DNA of 64,000 bases from Blastomussa wellsi. Taxonomy: Eukaryota; Cnidaria; Anthozoa; Scleractinia; Plerogyridae. Position numbers and translations under genes: made by a program. The notes under the pieces were generated by a model that had not been told where the DNA came from, did not search any database, and was given only the letters and a program-made list of their open reading frames with translations. Below, piece by piece: positions 25,501-37,500 of the stretch. Where the stretch lies: positions 12,717,294 through 12,781,293 of the forward strand of contig OX393562.1 of the NCBI GenBank assembly GCA_947652115.1. The letters run 5' to 3'. Numbering within the stretch: the stretch's first letter is position 1; each line of letters opens with the position of its first letter.

Positions 25501-28500
25501 TTAATTAATTAAGTCCTAGAGACACGCTTTATAGTGACAATGGATCCCAGTTTGCATCTAAAGAGTTTGAAGAGTTTGCATCAGTTTGGCATTTTGACCA
25601 CCCAATGTCATCACCATTATCGCCAGTCAAATGGGAAGATTGAAAATGCTGTCAAGACCGCCAAGAGATCACTAACCAAGTCAAAGGAAAGTGGACAGGA
25701 TTCATATCTTGCCATTCTTGACTGGCGCAACACACCATTGGCCAGCATTGGAACCATGAGTCGCCAGTTCTTTTTTTTTTTTTAAATAAGTACTAGTGAA
25801 CAGCACACAGTAACAGATCTTGTCAACTTGCTTTATTTTCTCCCACCGGTTTCGTCTGATCACATAGACTTCGTCAGGGAGTTTGAACACGATGGATACA
25901 ATGAACTTACTTTATACCTAATCTATAGAGTACAAATGATGTTCCAACTAGGGTGCGAACAGCGAAAAACACCTACAGAAAATTACGTGCAGGATATGAC
26001 AAAAATCCTGCGTATCATGCAATGTTTAATTTTGAGGCTCTCTCAATCATGTGCTCAGTTGGGTTTTCAGAACTGAGTATCTCGTAAACATGTGTTTAAA
26101 ATGTTTTAACGCTGTGTTTTACTGTGGAATTGTAGCGTTGCAATACTTAGCTGTGCGTGATCCAGAACAATTTTATCACGGTGGCATTTTTCCCCGACCA
26201 GTGACGTAATCCATATGGAAAGTTGATGCAACATGCTTTGAACTGAATTCGCTTCAGTAGCACAGTAAGAGAAATTCATTTTACACTAAGGAGAGAAAAA
26301 TATTGGAAAACCTTTTGTGGCTCCTGTCGAAATTCATTTATAAATATTGTGTATTAACTTCGTTTTCACATCAATCAAGGTTTCGTTTTTACCTTTAGGA
26401 CCCCATCTTCTGTATACTGCTTCCAAAATATTCCATCAAGACTTGAGCTAATTGTGAATTCTCTGACATACTTGTCCTCCGAAGAATGGGATTGAATGGC
26501 GAGCGCTTGAATAACATTCACAACTTTAAAATCCAGTTGTAGAAACTGAATCTTATTTGAGTCATTGCTGTCTGCACACCACGATGATTCAGGGAACTCG
26601 CCATTTAATTTAAGATTTCCTTGCCATGGAGTTAAAACAGATCCATTGTATGTAGAAATGTTTGGGTGTTGAAAATTTCTGGTCATGTTAGAAGCGTGTA
26701 TAGATCTTGCGCACACTGCAAGTGAAAACCGTTTAATTAAAAGTAGTCAAGTTTTCAAATTTATAACTTTGGTTCTGACAATGATGTGTTTAGGACTAGG
26801 TGACTAGTGGAAATATTGGTTGGAAAAGCTGGAAGCTAATTAAGAGAAACATTTGGCAAAAAGACACAGGCCTACTTTAAGAAGGGACGTCATCAGAATC
26901 CAATCAATCAGACAGTCATTTGCCCATCCAGCGCAGATTGAGGAATGATAGGAAAGATACCACAGGTGACCAAAGCAAATAAGAGTTTATAAAATAACTG
27001 AGATACTACGCGTGCTCTTATTGGTCAGCAACCTATGTTATATTGTACCGGTAAACTCCCGCTTATTCCCCACGCGTGACGATGAAGAATTAAATGAAGT
27101 TTATTGTTTTATTTTCGATCGTCAGATGGTTTATAAAACAGAAGATATGATTCTCATAAACGATCGCAATGCAAAAAGGTTGGATCACTAAAATGAATTT
27201 TCCCCGCCCGCCGCAGCTGGAGCGAATGAACTTTAGGGAGGAAGAACTCAATATTTCAACTATCTTTTTGCAAGTGCTCGGCACTGGTAAAAAGCTACCA
27301 CAATAGTGGCTGCGATAAAACTTTCGCAAAAACATTTATGCGCCGAGTCCTTTGTACGCACTTGAATTAACTTGTTAACTTTCGTGCTTTCTGTGAAGCC
27401 TGTCAGGTCTATCAGCAAGAAACGAAGACATGCGAGAAGATAAATTCAAAATAAATTTCTGAGCATAACCGACGGCTCGTAAATGATTTACAAGCGTTTC
27501 TCGTGTTCTCCCAACATCCCACGTGGTTTCATTACGCCTGTAAAGCCCCAGAAAGCGTGGTCTATTACTTAATAGTAAGGAAAAGCTGCAAGCTTCAATA
27601 AAGTTTAAAACCTTACCTAGAGTCCAGTTTTGGCCTTTCTTTAGCTTTTGAAAGCCATATGGGCGATTTTCATTCCAAAGGTTAAGTATGTTGAAATAAA
27701 CATCGCGCGTATGGCACTTAAAAGCCCAAGAAAGGCCTAAACTGGACTCCAGGTAAGGGTTTAAACTTTATTGCAGCTTTTCAAGGGGAAAACAGAGATA
27801 TTTTCAGCTTAATTATAAATCCATACAAACTCTTATAGTTTGCCTTGGTCACCTGTGAAGATACCAACCTTCACATCCATACACTTCGACGCGCATATAT
27901 CTTCTTCCACACCACTCTTTGGGCCAAAAACGCACAAAGCGTGCGGTAACGTTCTGTTTCAGGAAATGCTTCGTTACTGTGTTGGTAAGGGGAGTACTTG
28001 TAAAGGTCTAAAATTAAAAAAAACAGCATTTATATATGTTTTTGTATATATTACGTATTTGTTATGAGAGAACATGTATGGGCACGACTTAACCTGTCAG
28101 TAGGATGCTTATCAAGTTCGTTGATTTTCTGAAAAGAGCCAGGCACAACAACTGTTGTATGTAAACGACGTGCGATTAAATATTCTCCCTTCTATCCTTC
28201 CCTTGCACGTAATGTTAAATCAAATTTTACCCTGACTTCACCGTCCTCTCTGTATTCGAACCAATGCAAAAGATCGCTGGAGAAGGTCAACTGGAATTTC
28301 ACCACAGCCATCTTGAAGTTCATGTGTCCTTGAGTTGCCACAGCAGTGATAACGTGATCTGTCAGTCCAACTGTGATCTGGAGAAAGGCGCCTCGATCTG
28401 TGGTTGCTGCCATCCACGTGTATGTTGAATGAAAAAGCCTACTTCTGGAATAACTATAACTACTCCAATGAGAAGTTTCTCGAATCGAAGTGGACGGAAT

Positions 28501-31500
28501 GTGATCATCCTCCATGCCAAGAGCAGTGGAACAAGCTGTTGAAATGAAAAACTGATGATGATGGTGGTGATGATGACGATGATGGTGATGATACAAACTG
28601 CAAGGCTGATACTACGTGAAAAAATTGACTTTGCGAGACAACAACCAGACAGAAACCGATAAAGCAAGGCTGCAACCGTGGACAGCTGTTTCGTTCTTAT
28701 TGGAACTCGTCAGCATGGTGTAGCAGTTTTAAATGAAACCAGCCAGAAAGCCAGCTCAAATAAAATGCAACAAAACCCACGCTTTATCAAGTTCCGTACT
28801 TTGAACAAACCGCCCCCCGATTTATGATGATGGCGATGATGGTGATGGTGGTGGTGGTGAAGATGACGATGATTATGAGGATGGTGGGGATGGTGCTAAT
28901 GATGACGACGACGATGTAATGATGTTGATTTTGATTGTCACAAGTCACAAGTATGATCGGAAATATCACAAATAATTTAACGCTTTCAATCTAAACAACG
29001 GTCAATCAGCAACGATATGATGTATATTTTATTACATTGCCTAACCTCTGCATCCAAAAATCTCTACTCGCATGCAGGTCCATCCAGACCAGGTAACTGG
29101 TAAAAACCTTAAATGCCGTGAAATGATTCTCTTGACAAGTGAATGTCGTAAGACTTGATTGCTTTGTGAGTTCCCATCAAAGATCTACAAAAAAGGCGAA
29201 ATTTATCCCTTTGCATATTCTTCTATTCAGATAACTAACCTAAATGCATTATTGAGAATAAAATTCGCAAAGTAGCGCGAGAATAAGTTCTGTGAAACTT
29301 CCCAGGAGACTCCTTCAAGAAAAGTTTCCTTTAACTTACTATATTCTTAAAATGGCGAAGGATATTAACAATTCATATCTGAACTGCGGATGTAGATGTT
29401 AAAAAGAAATCAATTTTTCAATTTATGATCAAGTTTTTGACTAACCGCAACTGCGCATATATTTTAGAGGTAGCTGTCAATCATCTCCGCCTTATGTTCA
29501 AGTTGTAACACTCGCTTGTATCAAATCACGTCAAATATCAAGGATATTTTAATACATTGTGTCCCAGGCGTCTGGTTTCGGTATGCTTAAAAATCTGTTT
29601 TCTGAAATAAGTTTGTGGCGATTCATGAATGTGACTAGCGGTTAATTAAATGAAACCAGTAGTATAGGTCGCTCAATTGGTCCGTAACCAATCACAGAGC
29701 AGCATACAGCACACGTGACGCGTCTCGACCAATCAGATTGCCGGATTACATCCAAGATGGCCTCCGGACTTTTTAATGAGCAAAAATTATTCAGTCTGAC
29801 GTCATCCCTGAGGAAAACTCGCGCCCCAGACCTCTACATAGGTTCTGGACCCGTCTCACGGATTTCCAGGGCTAATCGATAAAAATCGATAATGGGATGA
29901 CGTCATGGCTTTCCGGTCCCCCGCTCCTGAAGGGAGCGTATTATTTTCCAGTCCTTTCGCTAGATGGGGCACTCCTCGGGGATTGGTTACCCGCGACTCG
30001 TGTTGGGATCCCTGACCTAGCGAAAAGAGCGGAAAAGGGTATCATCGGGGTGCCACCCCGACTCATTGTCGCCGGAACTATTTACAAATGAAACGCACGC
30101 AACTATTTACAATATTTACAAATTGCAGAGGAGCTCGGCCATCTCCACGTCGTGCTCGTCCAAGTCGTGCTTGTAACCGTACGGGTAGGACGTGAAGGTT
30201 TCAAAGTCGACCACCCTCTTGTCGAAGACTAGACCGTACTGTTTGGTTCGTGGTGATACCTTTAGGCGTTTCGTGGCAGGATCCCGTGTGAAAAAGTGGG
30301 GGTTGGTCACCTCCACGTCTCTGCGAACTCCTTGGGGATCCGTGAGTTCCTCCAGCAGGTTCCGCTTGAGTATCTCGTAGTTGAGTTGCGCGGAACCACG
30401 TACGGATTTCAGGGAGAACCCTCGCACCTTGCAACAGACTTGACCCTGGTCGGACACGAAGCCGTAGTTTTTGGGGCCACCCGACACGAACTCTGTGATG
30501 TAGTCGTCGGGTCGTCTGTGATCTTCGAGTTCGTCGGTCATGTCTCCCAGGTAGTCGCCCAAGGGAATGTCGACGAGACCCGGTTTCCACTTGTACACCA
30601 CAGAGTCCGTGTCGAAGTAGATGACTTGGGTGGTGAGTTTCTCTAGGTAGGAATAGAGTTTTAAACGCGCCCAGCAGGTGGTGAAGGCGGCTACGAAGAC
30701 GTTTGTCTTCCCGTTGTCGACCTGGTTGGAAGCCATGTTGGTGTAAACTACTTCCAACACTTCGTCGTTGCAGATGCGGATCTGGCGGATGTTCCACAAC
30801 GGGTTGGAGACGGCTTCGAAGAGTGCGGCAGGTGTGGAGATGGCAACGGTGGTGAGTTTGTCTAGGTTTTCTCCGAATTTACCCCAGAACGAGTTCAGCA
30901 TGAGTTTGGCGGTGGCTTTTCGGCCGGGGTTCTTGGTGATGAGGGCTGGGTCCAACGAGATACCCTCGTGCTCCACGTAGTCGGCTACGTACTCTTGCTG
31001 TTGTTGAGGGGTGGTGACACCACGAGGATATCCCGCCGATTCTTGTTTGGCCTTTAACCACGTGTTCACATAATTGGCGAAGAGCCCCGTCTTGCGCTGT
31101 TCCGCGGGAAAATGCCACACCTCGTGGATCGTGACGATGGTGTACCCCATCTCTACAGCCTTGATGAGCTCGGGTGTACACCACGTACCGGTGAGCATGC
31201 GTTCTTCGTCCGTGTGATAGCAAACGCAAGAACGGTCCGCGAACGGTTTGGACATTTCCGTCTCTACGCAGGAACGGCAGAGGGGAAAGACCAGCTTTCC
31301 ACCGCAACGGTACGGCAACACGGGATGGAAGAGCTCGTACGGCGGGAGCACGGTGACTTTGGCCATGCCGAAGTAGCTCGCTATGTTCTGGTCTTCCGGG
31401 TGAGTGGTGATGGTAGGATGACCCACGGGATACTCGGCGTACTTGTTGACCCAAGGGTAGAGCGACGTCACATCCACGTACTTGATGCGTTCCCCTTGGG

Positions 31501-34500
31501 TCTTGTCCACACACGAGTAAAGGCTGACGGCATTGGTGCGTCCACCGAAGAACGCGTCCCGTGGTTTGAGGGGTTCTTCTACTTGGATGGTGGATAGGAA
31601 GGTTTGTAGGACCGCCTCCGTCTTCACCATCTTATCCCACTCGCATTCCCATACGATGACCAGATTGTACCCTTCGTTTGACAGATTGTTCTCTTTAACC
31701 TTGGTGGCCTCGCGCAGTTCGTCAAAGGTGCGATCGCTCACGTTGCTTTGTTGATGACGACTCGGAAAAGAAGTGAGACACCCGTGCCACAAACACCCGT
31801 GAAATTCGTACACCGTGTTGGTGAGAGCGTCAAAGCCATCGACCAAGTATGAACGGGCCTGAGTGAACAACCGTTTTTCATCACCGTTGTGGGCGTGTCG
31901 TATGCGGTTCCCTTGGTGTTGGCAGGACGGAGAAGCATTCGCTCGCAATCTGTGCTCTTGCCACGCCAACCATTTGAGAGCCTTGATGGATTGGTTGGAG
32001 GTCGCACCGTGCCAGCCGCGAGGAGGTTCTACCGCGACGGTGTTGTTGGGAAGCTGTTTCTTTATCCAGTAACGATTGCAGGCGGAGGCGATGGTGATAC
32101 ATTTTTCCATCGGATTGAACTCGGCCTTCTCTTCGAACTCTCGTTGGAACTTTTGGCAGCCTGCCTTGAGTAGTTTTACGTCCGAGACGCAGTACGCTTC
32201 CATCTCCGTTTTTAGGACGAAGTGGTAGTCGTTGGCGACCTTGACGGCGTACCACGTCTCGAACGCAGCTTTGACTTTGGCAGACATGCCTTCTGGGTCG
32301 TAGGTGTCTGCGGGTGGCATCGGTCCTTCGTAATCTTGATGGTCGGCGGTGTTGAAGAGATGAGGGAAGAAACCCTTACACTGTTCGGTGATGCCGAAGG
32401 TGTCGGGAAAGGCTGACAGCGGGAACGGCAGGAAGCAGAGGGAGTCCACGAACTTGATGTCACCCGTGGAGAGGGAGAGCACTTTGGTCCCGATGTTGAT
32501 CTGGTTTTCCACGGTGCGATGAGTGTCGTACAGGTGTTTCAACACGAACATGCCATCGTACCCCTTGAAATTATGGAAGACGCCGATGACTTTGCGCGTG
32601 TCTCCGTATTCGTCAATCGTCAACCCGTCCAGGTATTCCATCAAGTCCGCGGTGCATGATGGACCGTAGAAGGAGAGCGTATCGTCTTCGTCTTCTGGCT
32701 CTACACACATGAGGATGGGTGTCTGAACACCGTCGGTGTCGGTGACGGCTTCGTAGTCCGCGTACACGAAGAGGGGTTTCGGTTTTTCGACCCACGCTTG
32801 ACCGTCCTCGTCCATCTCCACGATGCCGCGAGTACCCACCCGCACTTGTGTTTGTATCGCTTTCTGCTTTTCTTTTCTTTGGAGGCAGCGTCGTAGGTCT
32901 TGCAACAGGAAAGACACTTTTTCTTTACATCGCACAAGGAACGGAGTGTCTTGGTCCCTTGTAAATGAGAATTGTAGCAAGAGTCGCCGAAGAAAAGACG
33001 ATGGCATAGGTGGCAGGCAAGAGATGGTTGAGGGAACGTACCGGGTGGAAAATCAGCTTTGGCCGAGGTAAAGTCCGGGCACTTGGTCTTCTCGCACGAA
33101 CGGCACCACTTGCCTTTGCAGGGATGATGGTCGATGTCGTCGTGATCGTAGCCTCGATCGCAGTCGTGGCAGTAATAAGAGCGCGACAGGAACCCGCTGA
33201 AAGAGTTGCACCCGTGGTAGTGCGCGTCGACCTTGAGGAGGAGGATCTGTTTTGGGGGCAGGTGGTCCCGCAAAGACGATACAATGGGGTTTGTCCACAG
33301 ACATGACCTTGATCTGGTATCGGGGAAGAACCGCTTGAAACTTTTGGAGTTCGGCAATACCGCAAGGGCCTTCGGGTACATCGGCCAGTCCGTGTAAGTC
33401 TTTGGCCAGACGGGTCTGTACGGGACGGCCTTTTCTCAAGTTCTTGTAGTCGTTGCCCGCATTCCCCTCGTCGGCGTAGGCACGCATGGTGACGATGGCT
33501 CTGGCACAACACAACTCGTCTTCGTTTTTGATGACTACTACAGACTGTTTTCGCGCCAACAATTTTTCCACCGCCTCGCGCCCGGGACGGTACTTTTTAC
33601 CATGACCACTGCCTCTACCAGGGGTACGAATGAAGGTGGTCTCCACGGTGAAAGAGTCATCCGCTTCAAACTGTTGGTTGGAGTTGAGTTTGGCCGAGAG
33701 GGAATGGAGATACATGTCCAATCGATCACTGCCATCCTCGAACTCCTCCACGGTGAAAGATGTGGACTGGAACGCGTGCGTGAAAGCGTTTGACTGCAGT
33801 GTGAAGTGCAGGGTCGAATGGGGCTGCAAGGTGGAGTCCGAGGCGATCTGGTGACGAATGGTTCTTCGTAGGGCTTCGGTCACTTCTCGGCCCAAGTCGT
33901 CGCGAGGCGTCGGGTCCCTGTTTTGCCGGAGCGTAGCATGGAACCGTTGGCGGTCGAGGACTTGGCGCCAGTTCCTGCGCGGTCCCACGGGACGTAGCTT
34001 GAAATCCAGCAATGGCGGACCGCCACCCACTTGTTGTTGTTGTTCATCGTTCCACATGGCGGCGAGGGAAGGATCGTGAACCCATTCGTCGTCGTCGTCA
34101 GATAAAGATCTTTTTCTTTCGTTCCTAAAGGAACGGGCCGAAGCCGGAACAGAACTAGAACGCGAAGGTCGCCCAACCTTTTGACGGGAAGGACTCAATG
34201 ATCTGGAACGTGGTCTGGAAGACATCGCGAGATCTGAGGTTTTTTGAATTACGCGCCCTTCGTTCGCGCCTCTTATACTTTTCGAACGGATCGAAAGGCA
34301 CCAATCACAACGAGGATCGAAAGGCACCAATCGGTGCTTGTCTCGATTGTTTGACTACAAATATCCCCTACCCCCCCACCCCCCACCCCTCATTTCATGT
34401 CTAACCTTGTCTGACCTTGTCACCGATTGGTGCATTTCGATCCGACCAAAAAGTATAAAAGGCGTGAACGTGGGCAAATTCAAACTTGTCCGCTCGTCGA

Positions 34501-37500
34501 GTCGATCGTAGTCTGTGTGTATTTCTGCCTTTAAATGGAAAATCAAAAGACCTCCGGTAAAGAAATAACTGGAAAGAGAAGCAACTTAACAGCAGAGCAG
34601 AGGGAAGCGTTGTTTTTTCGGTACTATTTATTCATTCTCCCTGACGAGCTGTTGGAAATGATCCGACGATACGTCGTAAGTTCTTATCGTTGTTGTTGTT
34701 GTTTACCGTTTTGGTTTGCTTTTAATCCTCGTGTTTTGTTGTTGTTACAGTATGCTCAAAAGATCAGAGAGAAGAACGAGATTGGATGGCAGAAGATCAA
34801 TGCGATGGTTAATTACTTGAATCCGGAACCCAAGAGGGATTCACTTGGAACGTACGTTTGTAAATTTCATACTCATGTATTAGATCATGCATTTGAACTA
34901 TTAGGACACCACGTATGCACAAATTGGCTTTTTTTTTTCTCCCCCACGTGGGATACACTCTCAGGTTCTGTAGACAAGTGTTTATTTTTTTTTCCCCGTT
35001 GATTTTTTTCAGAACCAGCCGTATAATCGACATACTTTTTATCCGTTGGTCTGACATGTTGCTTTGTCAAGAGTGTGACCGCGAGTACGATTATCGCCGT
35101 TGCGATGAAAGTGTGCGTTGTTGTTATTACTGCCCTGGATGTCTTAAACTTTTTTTACCTTGATTTTTTTTCAGAATGTGTCGATCTAATGTTTTCGCTT
35201 ACGGCTTGATGTTCTGGTGTCCAAACTGCGAATATTATAGTGTTTTCATGAACTTTCTTGGCGAGATTTTTTATTGTTGTGGTTGTAACGCGAACGTCAT
35301 TTGAGATGTAAATAGAGTGTGTTTCTTTTTTCCTAGGTTGTCTTGCGGTTGCCCTAGACCTGTACGACATTTACTGTACTTGTTCGATCGAATCCCGTTT
35401 TGAATTTAGACCATCTTTTTTTTTTTGCTGTATACATAGATTGAGATGTAAATAAAGTGTTGTCTTGCTGTTGCTCGACCCACTTTTTATACTATCTTCA
35501 AAAAATAAATAAAAAGAGTGTTATTGTACTTTTTTTCAGAATGCGTCGATCTAATGTTTTCATGTATGGGTTGATGTTCTGGTGTCCAAACTGTGAATAT
35601 GATACTGTTTTCATGAACTTTCTTGGCGAGAGTTTTTATTGTGGTGATTGTAACACGAACGTCATTTGAGATGTGAATAAAGTGTTTTTTATTTTTCCTA
35701 GGTTTTACGTCACTACACATTACCCATTGCGATTTCGATTTCGGTTATTTTGTAAAGATTGTAAACGTTACAAGATTTGTGTGTATCCCACTAGTATGCA
35801 TCCCACTTGTTTGTATCGCACTTGGATGTATTGTTTGATCTGTGAAAGAGAAATCGACATTAAAGCTTTTTTGTAAAATGATTTATGTCTAAGATTACTT
35901 TAGTCGATTGTTTATTTTGTATCCCACTTGGATGTATTGAACTGTGAAAGAGAAAAAGACATTAAAGCTTTTTTTGTAAAAAAAATTTACCCAGGTATTG
36001 CAGACTCGATTGGGATGTGCTCCTACCCTTTGGTGCCCAAGAGAACTGGAAAAACAGACTTCGCGCCGTAATACCCCCTTGCCATTGCCAACTGTTTGAG
36101 ATGACTTTTAGAATCGACTTGTGGTGCGCGTGGTACGCGTGGAAAATCTTGCACTGTTGTGAAACCCTGTAAATTGTTTTGAAATGCTTTTAATGCAATA
36201 AAAGAACAAAGGTTATTTACAAGTGTGTGTCTTCATCCATAACCAAAACGCGTGACATTCTACCATGCTACAATGGGCCCTAGTACAATTAAAATGAAAA
36301 CCGCAATCGGGTAAGGGTTCTACAATCGTTTCTAACACTCGTTCAAATTTCGGACAACTGTAGTCTTCTAAATTTAAACTAGGAATGTTCAGTTCGTTTA
36401 ACAAGTCTCTTTCCACGTGACCACCCTTGTAAGCCACCACGTCACACCCGCGAAACCTGTGACGCGAGTAAAGTTCCAACAGTTCGTCTTTTACTTTGAA
36501 CTGAGGGAGGGCCTTTTCGTCTTTCGTGGGAGAAAACGTCAATCCGTGCACGTTGTATTTCACGTACCAGGCCGTCCTCTTGTCTTTGGCGCAACACTCC
36601 ATTTCAATCATGAATGTGGAAGAAGTGAAAGCAGAGGTGACAAAGACACTCAAAAAGTTACAGACCAAGACGGGGCAAAAAGCCTTCGACTTTGAAGTGC
36701 GTGTCGTGCCTGACGAGTGCGACACCTTTGAAAAGTTTAAAGTATGGTTTTCGACACCAGACGCTTCTACACCAACAACACCAAAGTCGAAGGACTCGTG
36801 AACGATCCGGACCTTTACGCCCAAATGGCCACCTTCTCCACACTGGACGACGTGAAACCGGACGACCACACGACCGCCTTCTTGTTCGACATTTGTCACA
36901 TCCCGTTCAGCGAGTACGAACTGACCGAGGAACGCTTACATCTCCATAACCCAGACTGGTTCGACAAACATTGGGCGTTCGTCAAAGGGATGTACGACGT
37001 GTACTTGTTCCAGCACAGGTGGTTCGAGTATCATCACGCGCAAAACAAATTCGTGATCTGCGACAAGCCTGATTTGGAAGGTGACGCCATCATCGTCACC
37101 GGCGACGAGGTCGCTCTGTCGTTCTCTGCAGTTCACGCCCTGGAATCTCTGTTCAGTTGTTTGACTACGGCACGCGATCTGATCGAGGACGATATAGTGA
37201 ACCCCTTCGATCTGAAGGTGGAGGACACCTACGATTACAAACGACTGTGCGACAGACTCGTCCGACTGTTGTACGCGGAAAGAGAGACGAGCGAATTCTG
37301 GTTCGCCAAGACCAGGACCCTGGTGCGCGACTACGGATGCGACATTTGCAGAGAAGAATGGGACGCTTTAGAAGCCAGTGAAATGAACTTGTACGATAAG
37401 GAATTAAGAGAATTTAGATCGTCTTGTAACGACGTAGGGTGTTGCTACGTCAAGGGTGCCTTTTTTTGTGAATAAAAGTTCATTGTTTACCCTGTTGTCT

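Noticed and set aside
28192..28667. poly-His/Ile frames near 28.55 and 28.85 kb
   Set aside because: They arise from GAT/GGT simple repeats; only the discoidin exon 28231-28535 is supported.
30201..34079. Many 60-210 codon frames opposite or within PolB
   Set aside because: Arg/Pro/His-rich shadows of the GC-rich polymerase gene in other frames; no start context or motifs.
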